Source of the DNA: Haematospirillum sp. H1815
GTDB lineage: Bacteria > Pseudomonadota > Alphaproteobacteria > Rhodospirillales > Rhodospirillaceae
Reading direction: 5' to 3'
Length of the DNA stretch: 64,000 nucleotides
Assembly (NCBI RefSeq): GCF_012102705.1
Contig: NZ_JAAVTA010000007.1
Location: 62,001-126,000, forward strand
Shown: one piece after another, positions 1-7,439 of the stretch
Layout of the letters: each line of letters opens with the position of its first letter
How positions within the stretch are numbered: position 1 is the first letter of the stretch
Position numbers and translations under genes: made by a program
The notes under the pieces: model-generated
Database searches by the model: none
Seen by the model: the letters and a program-made list of their open reading frames with translations, nothing else
Told to the model about the DNA's origin: nothing

Positions 1-97
1 ATGGATCGGCCCTTGGTCATGGCATCGCGCCCTGAGTATCCAGATGCAGCCGGATACAGACATCCACGGGGTCACAGAAAATGACCACGCCACTCAT
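1..97 (-). other. Left edge: tiny ORF and start of the next gene after hsdM
   Basis: Reading leftwards on the minus strand, the hsdM stop overlaps an ATG (ATGA, 97-94). This opens a 26-codon frame ending at 19-17, and that stop again overlaps an ATG (20-18) that runs off the window as M-T-K-G-R-S. Two successive ATGA junctions suggest tight translational coupling in an hsd operon. The 26-residue product (starts [10 protein letters not shown]) is not one I recognise. It may be a real small coupling gene or only a chance frame. The gene starting at 20 could be hsdS or another operon member, but only six codons are visible. Confidence 0.3.
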
Positions 98-1842
98 CCC
101 GCGATCTCTTCCAGCATGGCCTGGATGCGGCCCACCACCTGTTTCAGGTCGGCGTCGATGGCTTCCAGCGGGCGTGGGGGCTGGAAGACGTAGAAGTGGC
201 GGTTGAAGGGGATTTCATACCCCACCTTGGTCTTGTCGGGGTCGATCCAGGCGTCGGGCACATGGGGCAGCACCTCGCGCTTGAAGTACGCCTCGACATC
301 CTCGGACAACGGCACGTTCTCGGTATCGCGCAGCTTGGGATCGGGCATCTTCTTGCCCTTGGCCTTGCCCTTCTGGCCGATCACCGGCTTGCCATCCTCC
401 ATCAGCGGGCGCTCTACGGTGATGGTGCGATATCCGAAATCGGCATTCTTGAAGATGCGGCTGATGGGCTTGTCGTCCGCCTCGGACTCCTTGAACTCGC
501 CGAACAGGCGGGTGATCTCGGCGATGTGGTCGTCGGACAGTTCCTTGCGCTTGCTTCCTAAAGATTTGCGCATCTTCTGCCACATGCCCGAGGCGTCGAT
601 CAGCTGGACCTTGCCCTTGCGGTGTTCGGGCTTACGGTTGCTGACAATCCACACATAGGTGCTGATGCCGGTGTTGTAGAACATATCGGTGGGCAGGCCG
701 ATGATGGCTTCCAACAGGTCGTTCTCCAGCACATGGCGACGGATTTCGCTTTCGCCGCTTCCCGCACCGCCGGTGAACAGGGGCGAACCGTTCAGGACGA
801 TACCAAAGCGCGACCCTCCATCGGCAACAGGCCGCATCTTGCTGATCAGATGCAACAGGAACAGCATCGAGCCATCGGACACGCGGGGCAGGCCGGGACC
901 GAAGCGCCCGTTATAGCCCAGAGTTTCGTGTTCCTTGCGGACCTCCTTCTCCACCTTCTTCCATTCGACGCCGAAAGGTGGATTGGACAGCATGTAGTCG
1001 AAGGTGGTAGCGGGATGGCCGTCCTCGGACAAGGTATTACCAAAGGCAATCTTGGACACGTCCTGGCCCTTGATCAGCATGTCGGCCTTACAGATGGCGT
1101 AGGATTCCGGGTTCAGCTCTTGCCCGAACACAGTCAGGCGGGCCTTGGGGTTGTGTTCCTCCAGATATTCACCGGCAATGGACAACATGCCGCCGGTTCC
1201 CGCTGTAGGGTCATAGATGGTCCGCACCACACCCGGCTTGGACAGAACGTCGTCATCCTCGATGAAGATCAAATTGACCATCAGGCGGATGACTTCGCGC
1301 GGCGTGAAATGCTCACCGGCGGTCTCGTTGGACAGTTCGGCGAACTTGCGGATCAGTTCCTCGAAGACCAAGCCCATCTGATGGTTGCTGACCCGATCGG
1401 GGTGCAAATCCACCTGAGTGAACCGCTCGGTCACTTGATAAAGCAACCCGGACTTGGCCAGACGCTCGATCTGGGCGTGGAACTCGAACCGCTCGAACAC
1501 GTCGCGCACAGCGGGCGAAAAGCCGTTGATGTAACTGTAGAGATTCTGGCTGATGTGATCCTGATCGCCCATCAGCTTCTTCATGTCCAAGGGCGAGACG
1601 TTGAAGAAGCTTTGACCCGCTACCCGCAACACAAAGGGATCGGGGGTGATGCCCTGGGCCTGTTTGGCCTGATACTCGGCCAAGACGGCGGGCTTGGTGG
1701 CCTCCAGGACGCAATCCAGACGGCGGAACACGGTGAAAGGCAGGATCACACGCCCGTATTCAGATTGCTTGTAATCACCGCGAAGCAGATCGGCGACAGA
1801 CCAGATGAAGGCCGACAGGGATTGCTGATTCATGGTGATCAT
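94..1842 (-). CDS. hsdM: Type I restriction-modification system DNA methyltransferase subunit M (HsdM)
   Basis: Adenine-N6 DNA methyltransferase subunit of a type I restriction-modification complex; it would modify a target chosen by HsdS using S-adenosylmethionine. The 582-residue protein has the HsdM N-terminal helical domain (about residues 5-150) and then a Rossmann methylase domain. SAM-binding motif I DPTAGTGG lies near residue 210 and the catalytic NPPFG (motif IV, N/DPPF class) near residue 287. The C-terminal 100 residues are lysine-rich. An alternative start three codons inside (ATG at 1833) is better spaced from the GAGG upstream. Partner genes must lie left of the window, because the frame ends with an ATGA overlap. 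The hsdS and hsdR genes are not visible, so system completeness is unknown. Confidence 0.93.
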   Translation of the reverse strand: MITMNQQSLSAFIWSVADLLRGDYKQSEYGRVILPFTVFRRLDCVLEATKPAVLAEYQAKQAQGITPDPFVLRVAGQSFFNVSPLDMKKLMGDQDHISQNLYSYINGFSPAVRDVFERFEFHAQIERLAKSGLLYQVTERFTQVDLHPDRVSNHQMGLVFEELIRKFAELSNETAGEHFTPREVIRLMVNLIFIEDDDVLSKPGVVRTIYDPTAGTGGMLSIAGEYLEEHNPKARLTVFGQELNPESYAICKADMLIKGQDVSKIAFGNTLSEDGHPATTFDYMLSNPPFGVEWKKVEKEVRKEHETLGYNGRFGPGLPRVSDGSMLFLLHLISKMRPVADGGSRFGIVLNGSPLFTGGAGSGESEIRRHVLENDLLEAIIGLPTDMFYNTGISTYVWIVSNRKPEHRKGKVQLIDASGMWQKMRKSLGSKRKELSDDHIAEITRLFGEFKESEADDKPISRIFKNADFGYRTITVERPLMEDGKPVIGQKGKAKGKKMPDPKLRDTENVPLSEDVEAYFKREVLPHVPDAWIDPDKTKVGYEIPFNRHFYVFQPPRPLEAIDADLKQVVGRIQAMLEEIAG

Positions 1843-2562
1843 GGCCTCGTGACATTGCGTGGTTGCGAATGAGGGGGACGTTAAGGCCAGCTACCATTAC
1901 ACGCAAGTCGTTCGAGTAAGAAAACCGTGTGACTTGCAAGCAATGTTGAAAGGCGCATGATTTTAGGCCCCGATGTTCGGGGCAAAATCTCGTCGGGTAT
2001 CAAGGAGATGGATGGGAGCGAACGTCCCCCGGCAAGGGTGGTATCTCTGCTCTGCTGAGCTCCGCTCTCTTTCCGCCTTCCTCTTGGCTCTGGGCGGGGC
2101 TTACTGCCCCCTGAGAGGATGGACCCCCGATACATTACATTCCTGTCAACAATCATCTGGGGATGTAATACACTAGGGCAGAGACAAGCAAAGGAAATCG
2201 GGCCTTGGCCTAGAAGCCCAACAGCAAGCCGTCAGGGCATACCTGAAGGACGGGATTGGGAACTGGTGGGGAAGTTCAACAGGGTGGAGAACGGCAAGAA
2301 TAATGATAGGCCCCAGCTTGCCATCCGCCTGTTGCGCCTAACTCCCACACCCTAATTCGTCGCGGTGGAGAGGGCGCACGCCCAAGAAGGTCTATGACCG
2401 GATCACCCGCCCGATCCGTTACTTTCTGTCTACCCGTATCAACACCACCCTTGGCCCCTCATTCTTCGCATGGAGCAAGAGGTGTCCATTGATGCCAAGT
2501 CGCGACCGCAAGAATGGCTGGCAGGCATTGATTACCCCTTTCAATCCCAAAGGAACCTATCC
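1843..2562. other. Gene-poor 720-bp stretch with no recognised gene
   Basis: Between hsdM and the next plus-strand gene I find no reading frame with recognisable content, only short frames under 80 codons without a convincing ribosome site. The stretch holds a loose inverted repeat (ATTACAT near 2137, ATGTAAT near 2163). The hsdM promoter must lie in its left part, reading left. It could contain decayed gene remnants: one frame at about 2400-2560 reads protein-like but has no start and is closed by a stop before the next gene. Confidence 0.4.
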
Positions 2563-2982
2563 ATGAGCGATTTTGCCGCCCCGTCGATCCAGACCCAGAG
2601 CAACAGCCCCACCTCCCCCGAACGTGCCTGCGTCAACCGGGTGGGCGGGGTGCAGATAACCGCTCAAGAAGACCACAATGCAGGCATGGAGCGGCTGGAT
2701 GATGATACCCTGGAAACCAGCATCACCGAGGTTGCAACCAAGGCTTCCGCTTCGGACGTGGTCAGCATCATCAACGCCATTTCCAAGAACGAAGGCATCC
2801 CGGAAGCGGCCATCGGTCTCATTGCCTCTCAGATGGAGATGGAGCTGGAGCCTGGGGAAGCGATCGCACGGGCCAATATCGAGCTGGCCAAGCATGTGGA
2901 AGAGAAGGAGGCACGGTATCACGCCCTCCGCTTCATCAAACAGGGTAGAAAGCCCTTCAAACACAAGAAGACCCGCAGGTGA
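2563..2982 (+). CDS. Hypothetical protein, 139 residues
   Basis: I do not recognise a family. The frame is open further upstream (to 2470), but the ATG at 2563 has an AGGAACC ribosome site at good spacing and is preferred. The N-terminal 45 residues are polar and Ser/Thr/Pro-rich and look disordered. Residues about 45-125 are predicted helical and acidic (DDDTLETSIT, MEMELEPGEA), with a very basic C-terminal tail (KQGRKPFKHKKTRR). There is no signal peptide or membrane segment. It lies alone between the restriction-modification gene and tRNA-Gly, so context gives no function. The acidic body and basic tail could suit a small nucleic-acid-associated or toxin-antitoxin type protein, but that is speculation. 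Confidence 0.5.
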   Translation: MSDFAAPSIQTQSNSPTSPERACVNRVGGVQITAQEDHNAGMERLDDDTLETSITEVATKASASDVVSIINAISKNEGIPEAAIGLIASQMEMELEPGEAIARANIELAKHVEEKEARYHALRFIKQGRKPFKHKKTRR

Positions 2983-3386
2983 AGTAATCCCGTTCCGGTC
3001 ACGTAACCAAGCTAAAGCTTGCGGTCTGGAGAAACCGCAACCCGGATTATCTTCATACCCCCGCACCCCGCGCCAAGACTGGCAGGCACCACCGAAATAG
3101 GGAAGGGATCCCATTTACAAGTTCCCCATCGAGCGCAGGAACTCCTGCCCCAGAGGCAGGGGGTTCCTGCTGTACCAGCTTCCGCCCGGTGTGACAGCAC
3201 ACAGGCCGGATTTCAAAACGGTGCTCCCCGGGGAAGGGCTTGTCAACCGCGTTTGCTTGGTGCCACCACTCGCATAGACATGATCGAGGAAGACAATGAG
3301 CAAACCTGAAACCATCATCACGGGGGATGATCGTCACGGCACTTTGCGGCTCGTCATCAAATTTTCTATTTTTAATGAAGAATTGC
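2983..3386. other. 404-bp intergenic stretch carrying a candidate structured RNA
   Basis: No protein gene is supported here. The stretch contains a hairpin with arms TTGCGGT (3019-3025) and ACCGCAA (3034-3040); on the minus strand it is followed by GCTTTAGCTT, weakly terminator-like. The nested helix set described separately at 3085-3264 follows. A short frame from ATG 3296 with a good GAGGAAG ribosome site runs into the tRNA gene and is not accepted as a gene. Confidence 0.5.
3085..3264. ncRNA. Candidate structured RNA (nested helices), strand and family unknown
   Basis: A consistent set of nested complementary segments is visible. Outer helix: GGCACCA 3085-3091 with TGGTGCC 3258-3264. Second helix: ACAAGTTCCCC 3117-3127 with GGGGAA 3230-3235 plus CTTGT 3239-3243, a three-base bulge between the two halves. 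Inside are a strong hairpin (GCAGGAAC 3135-3142 with GTTCCTGC 3163-3170, continued by CCTGCC with GGCAGG) and a smaller one (GTGTG 3189-3193 with CACAC 3198-3202). The pattern suggests a folded RNA of about 180 nt. The tRNA-Gly gene lies just upstream on the minus strand. I could not match it to 6S, tmRNA, RNase P or a known riboswitch. Confidence 0.4.
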
Positions 3387-3460
3387 TGGAGCGGGTGAAG
3401 GGAATCGAACCCTCGTCGTAAGCTTGGGAAGCTTCTGCTCTACCATTGAGCTACACCCGC
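3387..3460 (-). tRNA. tRNA-Gly (anticodon CCC)
   Basis: The minus strand folds as a cloverleaf: acceptor GCGGGTG pairs with CACCCGC, D-arm GCTC/GAGC, anticodon loop TTCCCAA giving CCC, and T-arm AGGG-TTCGATT-CCCT. The 3' TCCA is encoded (3390-3387). The anticodon stem has a mismatched first pair (G27-A43), otherwise it resembles bacterial tRNA-Gly(CCC). Its 3' end faces the restriction-modification region, the side on which integrating elements normally insert. Confidence 0.93.
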
Positions 3461-3755
3461 ATGCCAAGGTACAGTGCCTGTTTGAGGACAGGATCTATAC
3501 GGTCAGCCAACGTTCTTGGCAAGGCCATAAATAGAAAGATACGGTGAACAGACATCATTCAATATGGCACGAAGATCAATCGGCCCTGATTGGGACAAGA
3601 AAGCAGGGAATTCTCCAAGACACAGACTTAACGTGCAAGGCCGCTCTGACCATCAGACAAAAGCCTGCTTTTTGCTTGACACAACAAGCATGAACATGGT
3701 CCGACAGTCAGGAAAACAATGCCCCCTGACGCCCGCGCACAGCCCAGGTGAAACA

Positions 3756-4418
3756 ATGACTGATCCCCGGAGAGAAACATTGCGCCCTACATCAACCAGC
3801 ACACTATCCACGGTTCAATCATCCATCACACAGGGCGAAGCCATCGAACGCCCCTCTCGACAGGATGCCGAGGAAGCTGTGCGCACCCTGCTGCGGTGGG
3901 CCGGGGATGATCCCACGCGGGAAGGACTGCTTGAAACGCCCGCTCGCGTGGCCCGTGCGTGGGAAGAATGGTGCTCCGGTTATGGCAATGATCCCGAGGA
4001 ATACCTGCGCCGCACCTTTGAAGAGGTCGAGGGGTATGACGAGATGGTTGTCCTGAAAGATATTACCTTCGAAAGCCATTGCGAACACCATCTTGCAGCC
4101 ATTATTGGTCGGGCCCACGTTGCCTATCTGCCAGACAGGCGGGTGGTCGGCATCTCAAAGCTGGCCCGGATCGTGGATCTATATGCAAAGCGGTTACAAA
4201 TTCAGGAAAAAATGACAGCCCAGATCGCCGGTGCGATACAGGATGTGCTGGAGCCAAAAGGCGTTGCTGTTGTCATAGAAGCCAGCCACCAATGCATGAC
4301 AACCCGCGGCGTTCACAAAACAGGTGTCAACATGGTCACCAGCCGCATGCTGGGAGCCTTCCGGGAAGACAGCGCCACACGGCGAGAATTTCTGGCCGTG
4401 ATCAGCTCAACCCGCTGA
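3756..4418 (+). CDS. folE: GTP cyclohydrolase I (FolE)
   Basis: Converts GTP to 7,8-dihydroneopterin triphosphate in the cytoplasm, the shared first step of folate and 7-deazaguanine (queuosine) synthesis. The 220-residue protein has the type I fold: zinc ligand and helix motif CEHH at residue 109, then the second zinc cysteine in HQCMTTRG at about 178. A 40-residue N-terminal extension precedes the conserved [15 protein letters not shown] region. The frame is open from 3564, but ATG 3756 has AGGTG seven bases before it and is preferred. A TTGACA at 3676-3681 could be a -35 box. The queCED cluster 6 kb away would use its product. Confidence 0.96.
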   Translation: MTDPRRETLRPTSTSTLSTVQSSITQGEAIERPSRQDAEEAVRTLLRWAGDDPTREGLLETPARVARAWEEWCSGYGNDPEEYLRRTFEEVEGYDEMVVLKDITFESHCEHHLAAIIGRAHVAYLPDRRVVGISKLARIVDLYAKRLQIQEKMTAQIAGAIQDVLEPKGVAVVIEASHQCMTTRGVHKTGVNMVTSRMLGAFREDSATRREFLAVISSTR

Positions 4419-4441
4419 AATCATATAGGGAAGAAGGATGA

Positions 4442-4518
4442 TGGTGTCCCCGGCGGGATTCGAACCCACGGCCCCAGGATTAGGAATCCTGTGCTCTATC
4501 CTGCTGAGCTACGGAGAC
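4442..4518 (-). tRNA. tRNA-Arg (anticodon CCT)
   Basis: The minus strand folds as a tRNA with acceptor GTCTCCG/CGGGGAC, D-arm GCTC/GAGC, anticodon stem CAGGA/TCCTG with loop TTCCTAA (anticodon CCT), and T-arm GTGGG-TTCGAAT-CCCGC. CCA is encoded (4444-4442). It reads AGG codons. It lies 23 bases after folE on the opposite strand. Confidence 0.94.
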
Positions 4519-4597
4519 ATACCATACGCCCTGCCCGATACGGGCAAGAACCGCGTTCTTATAACAGCCTGATCCACTTCTTTTCCAGTTTTTCTTG

Positions 4598-5608
4598 TCA
4601 GCATTGCCCAAGCTGATTGGCAAACGTATTAACAGCGGCAACCAACGCACTACGCAAACTGGCTTCCATGGCGGCGTGGCCACTATCTGGAACTATGACC
4701 AATGCACTGCCCGGCCACGCCTGGTGCAAGGCATATGCCGCACGCGGCGGACAAATCACATCATGGCGCCCCTGTACGATATGACACGGCAGATGCCGTA
4801 CGGTATCGAGACAATCCAGCAGCTGGTTCTCGGCCAGGAAACCCTTATGGATCATGTAGTGGGCCTCCAGTCTGGCAATGGCAAGACTGCAGCTTTGCCC
4901 ATCTTCACGGACAATCGACGGGATAAAAGGCAGGGGCACCAAGCGGGCACAGGCATCTTCGTACCGAGCCCACGCATCTGCTGCAGGCCCGTGAATGGCT
5001 GGATCTGGATCACAAAGGCGACGATACATCGCCTCCAGAAGGACAGACCGCTCATCATCCGGAAGAAATTCATAAAAGCGGCGAGCTGCCTCGGGATAAA
5101 AATGCTGCATACCGTTCAGAAACCAGTCTACCTCTGCCCTTGTAAACAGGAATACACCGCGCAAGACAAACCCCAGCACGCGATCGGAGTAAGCCTGTCC
5201 ATATGCCAAAGCCAGCGTGCTTCCCCACGACCCACCAAACAGCAGCCAGCGATCAATCCCGAGAAAGACCCGCAAAGCCTCCATGTCATCAATCAAATGC
5301 CCGGTTGTATTGGCATGGATACAGGCATAGGGAAGGGAACGCCCTGCCCCTCTCTGGTCGAACAAGATGATACGATACCGTGATGGATTGAAAAACGTAC
5401 GGTGAACAGGCGCACACCCAGCACCCGGACCGCCATGAATATAAACGACAGGAATACCTTCCGGATTCCCGCACTCCTCCCAATAAAGCTGATGACCATC
5501 ACCAACATCCAGCAAGCCGGATGCATAAGTATCGACCAGATCATATGGCTTTCCACGCTTTCTGATATCAACAGAATCAACGTGGTGCTGGGTAGGTTTT
5601 GCGCACAT
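4598..5608 (-). CDS. pip: Proline iminopeptidase (alpha/beta hydrolase, S33)
   Basis: Serine peptidase that removes N-terminal proline from peptides in the cytoplasm. The sequence shows the S33 pattern: oxyanion region HGGPGAGC, FDQRGAGRS, nucleophile elbow GGSWGS with the catalytic serine, and a late PDSGHAAM supplying the catalytic histidine. At 336 residues it is slightly longer than typical family members (about 315). The frame is open to 5668, but the first 20 codons look like untranslated leader, and the family usually starts just before the sequence here read as DTYASGLLDVGDGHQLYWE. The ATG at 5608 has only a weak AAGAG ribosome site. It is followed on the same strand by tRNA-Arg. It is probably transcribed alone. 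Confidence 0.92.
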   Translation of the reverse strand: MCAKPTQHHVDSVDIRKRGKPYDLVDTYASGLLDVGDGHQLYWEECGNPEGIPVVYIHGGPGAGCAPVHRTFFNPSRYRIILFDQRGAGRSLPYACIHANTTGHLIDDMEALRVFLGIDRWLLFGGSWGSTLALAYGQAYSDRVLGFVLRGVFLFTRAEVDWFLNGMQHFYPEAARRFYEFLPDDERSVLLEAMYRRLCDPDPAIHGPAADAWARYEDACARLVPLPFIPSIVREDGQSCSLAIARLEAHYMIHKGFLAENQLLDCLDTVRHLPCHIVQGRHDVICPPRAAYALHQAWPGSALVIVPDSGHAAMEASLRSALVAAVNTFANQLGQC

Positions 5609-5691
5609 CTCTTGGAAAATCCCCGGACCTGAACAGACCAGAAGCAACACCGCAGGTCCTGCCATCACGGCATCATACCAGAAAGGAGGGC

Positions 5692-6420
5692 CTATTCGTC
5701 TGGTATCAGGCCAACTTTACGACCCAGATTGACAGCCGCAACCCGATTTCTGGTTCCGAGTTTCTCGAAAATATTGGCGACATGGTTCTTGACGGTGGGC
5801 AAGGCCGTATCCAGAAGGCGAGCAATTTCCTTGTTGCTCTTGCCTCGCGCAATCAGCGAAAGAACCTCGCGCTGGCGGGGGCTGAGGGAAATATTGCCGA
5901 GCTCGGGCGGTATCCCATCATCCGGAAGGGCATCCGCCGGAAAGAAGTTCTCACCGGCCAGAATCTTTTCCAGAGCAGCAAGTATCTTGTTGATTGGGAA
6001 GGACTTTGGGATATAGCCCGTAGCACCAGCAGCCATAGCCGCCCGCATATCATTCCGCCGCTCTGAAGCCGTCAACACAACAATGGCCAAGGCCGGATGG
6101 CTGGACCGGAGGTCTTTCAGGAGAGCCATACCCTCCATACCCGGCATGTTGAGATCCAGAACAGCAAGGTCAATATCCGGATGCGCCAGCATCGCCGCAC
6201 GTGCAGAGTCCCCGTCAAAGGCTTCCAGCACAACACCGCAAAAAGCACGTGCTTCCATCAAAAGGCGCAACCCCTCACGGAAAACGGCATGGTCATCTGC
6301 AACCATGACCTTGCCGCAGACGGCACCTGTCCGGTCACCCTCGACCTCGGTACCGGTATCGCCATAACTTTTGCGCACTTGGTTGATGATCCCGACTCCC
6401 GAGCTGCCATGTTCGCTCAC
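5692..6420 (-). CDS. Two-component response regulator, NarL/LuxR type
   Basis: DNA-binding response regulator of 242 residues. A 37-residue polar N-terminal extension precedes the receiver domain (about 38-155), with acidic pocket VADDHAVF, phospho-acceptor region AVLDLNMPG and the conserved lysine in IPKSF. The C-terminal LuxR-type helix-turn-helix (about 175-240) has LSPRQREVLSLIARG and KEIARLL. No histidine kinase is adjacent, so it is an orphan here and its signal is unknown. The neighbouring iminopeptidase lies just downstream on the same strand (84-base gap), so read-through is possible. Promoter lies in the divergent gap shared with the SNase-like gene. Confidence 0.9.
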   Translation of the reverse strand: MSEHGSSGVGIINQVRKSYGDTGTEVEGDRTGAVCGKVMVADDHAVFREGLRLLMEARAFCGVVLEAFDGDSARAAMLAHPDIDLAVLDLNMPGMEGMALLKDLRSSHPALAIVVLTASERRNDMRAAMAAGATGYIPKSFPINKILAALEKILAGENFFPADALPDDGIPPELGNISLSPRQREVLSLIARGKSNKEIARLLDTALPTVKNHVANIFEKLGTRNRVAAVNLGRKVGLIPDE

Positions 6421-6506
6421 GTGGGAAGGATTGCAGGGTCCTTGATGCCACGCAAGGCTTCGGGTTAGGTCTGAAGGACTATTTTTCTGTACCGGAAAGA
6501 AACATC

Positions 6507-7289
6507 ATGTTTTCGGGGTCTCTTCCCCAAGTCTTGTGCCTTCAGGTTGTTCTGTGCCTGATGTTACACATACCTGCACAGGCAGGCCCGAAAAGGTCGT
6601 GCGGAGTGTTCGAAGGCTTAGAAAGCCTGCGATCCATTACCCTTCAGGATGGCACAACCATCAAACTGGACGGCATAGATACCATCACAGACCCTGTCAC
6701 GTTGCCTTACCTGAGAACCCTTCTGGATGGCGAGCATGTGTGCATATCAGCCTCCCCCCCCTTGCCGGACCGGCATGGCAGGCTCTCGGGGCCTGCCTAC
6801 AGGGAGCGTGACGGTCTGTGGGTACAGGAACAACTGGTCCTGTCCGGCCTGGCCTTTGTTGTGCCAACACCGGGTGCTGGCGAATCGGCACGGAGACTTC
6901 TGGATCGCGAATCCGAAATCCGCATGAAAGACCGCAAACAGTGGCCACAGGCCAAGATCCTGAGACAAGCCGATGCAGTCGGGCAGGATGACCAGGGAAC
7001 CTTCCGGATCGTAGAGGGTACAGTGCGTCGTACAACCCGCACAACCAAGGGAGCCTATCTGGATTTCGGAGCTGACTGGCGCACTGATTTCTCTGTCTTT
7101 CTGCCAATGGCAACAACCAGACGGCTGGAACGGGCGGGCGTGACCCTCGGTGAAATTTCCGGACGGAACGTGCAGATCCGGGGATATATTGAAAGGCACG
7201 CAGGCTATCGCGTCACCCTGACTGAACCAGATTTTCTGCAAATACTGCCGTCAGCAGGCTTGCCTTCACCGGCCCGGTCAGTAGACTGA
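6507..7289 (+). CDS. Secreted thermonuclease-like (SNase) domain protein
   Basis: A 260-residue exported protein. An N-terminal signal peptide (hydrophobic LCLQVVLCLMLHI, cleavage near AQAG) is followed by a staphylococcal-nuclease-like domain at about residues 35-130. The order of elements is typical of the family: LQDGTTIKLDGID, DRHGR, and LWVQEQLVLSGLAFV. A second beta-rich region (about 165-255) resembles an OB-fold-like extension found in some alphaproteobacterial SNase proteins. Conservation of the catalytic arginine and glutamate set is incomplete to my eye, so nuclease activity is uncertain. It precedes secDF by 150 bases on the same strand. Confidence 0.72.
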   Translation: MFSGSLPQVLCLQVVLCLMLHIPAQAGPKRSCGVFEGLESLRSITLQDGTTIKLDGIDTITDPVTLPYLRTLLDGEHVCISASPPLPDRHGRLSGPAYRERDGLWVQEQLVLSGLAFVVPTPGAGESARRLLDRESEIRMKDRKQWPQAKILRQADAVGQDDQGTFRIVEGTVRRTTRTTKGAYLDFGADWRTDFSVFLPMATTRRLERAGVTLGEISGRNVQIRGYIERHAGYRVTLTEPDFLQILPSAGLPSPARSVD

Positions 7290-7439
7290 CGCGCACATTC
7301 TGGCATGGACATCACGACAAGCCAAACGCATGCATATTTTAAAGCCCTATATCACCCTGTCCGAACCGGCCGCAGGTTCATCCCGGCCTTACCGTACTCT
7401 GGCTGTCCGCCCCTGCCCCCTGACGGATACACACTGCTG

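Noticed and set aside
622-1872. Long plus-strand frame opposite hsdM
   Set aside because: It is antisense to a clear methyltransferase, lacks a ribosome site and its residues show no family; it reflects codon bias of hsdM.
3296-3421. Short frame with a good ribosome site running into tRNA-Gly
   Set aside because: It reads through the antisense of the tRNA, giving the typical artefact ending; only 41 codons and no family.
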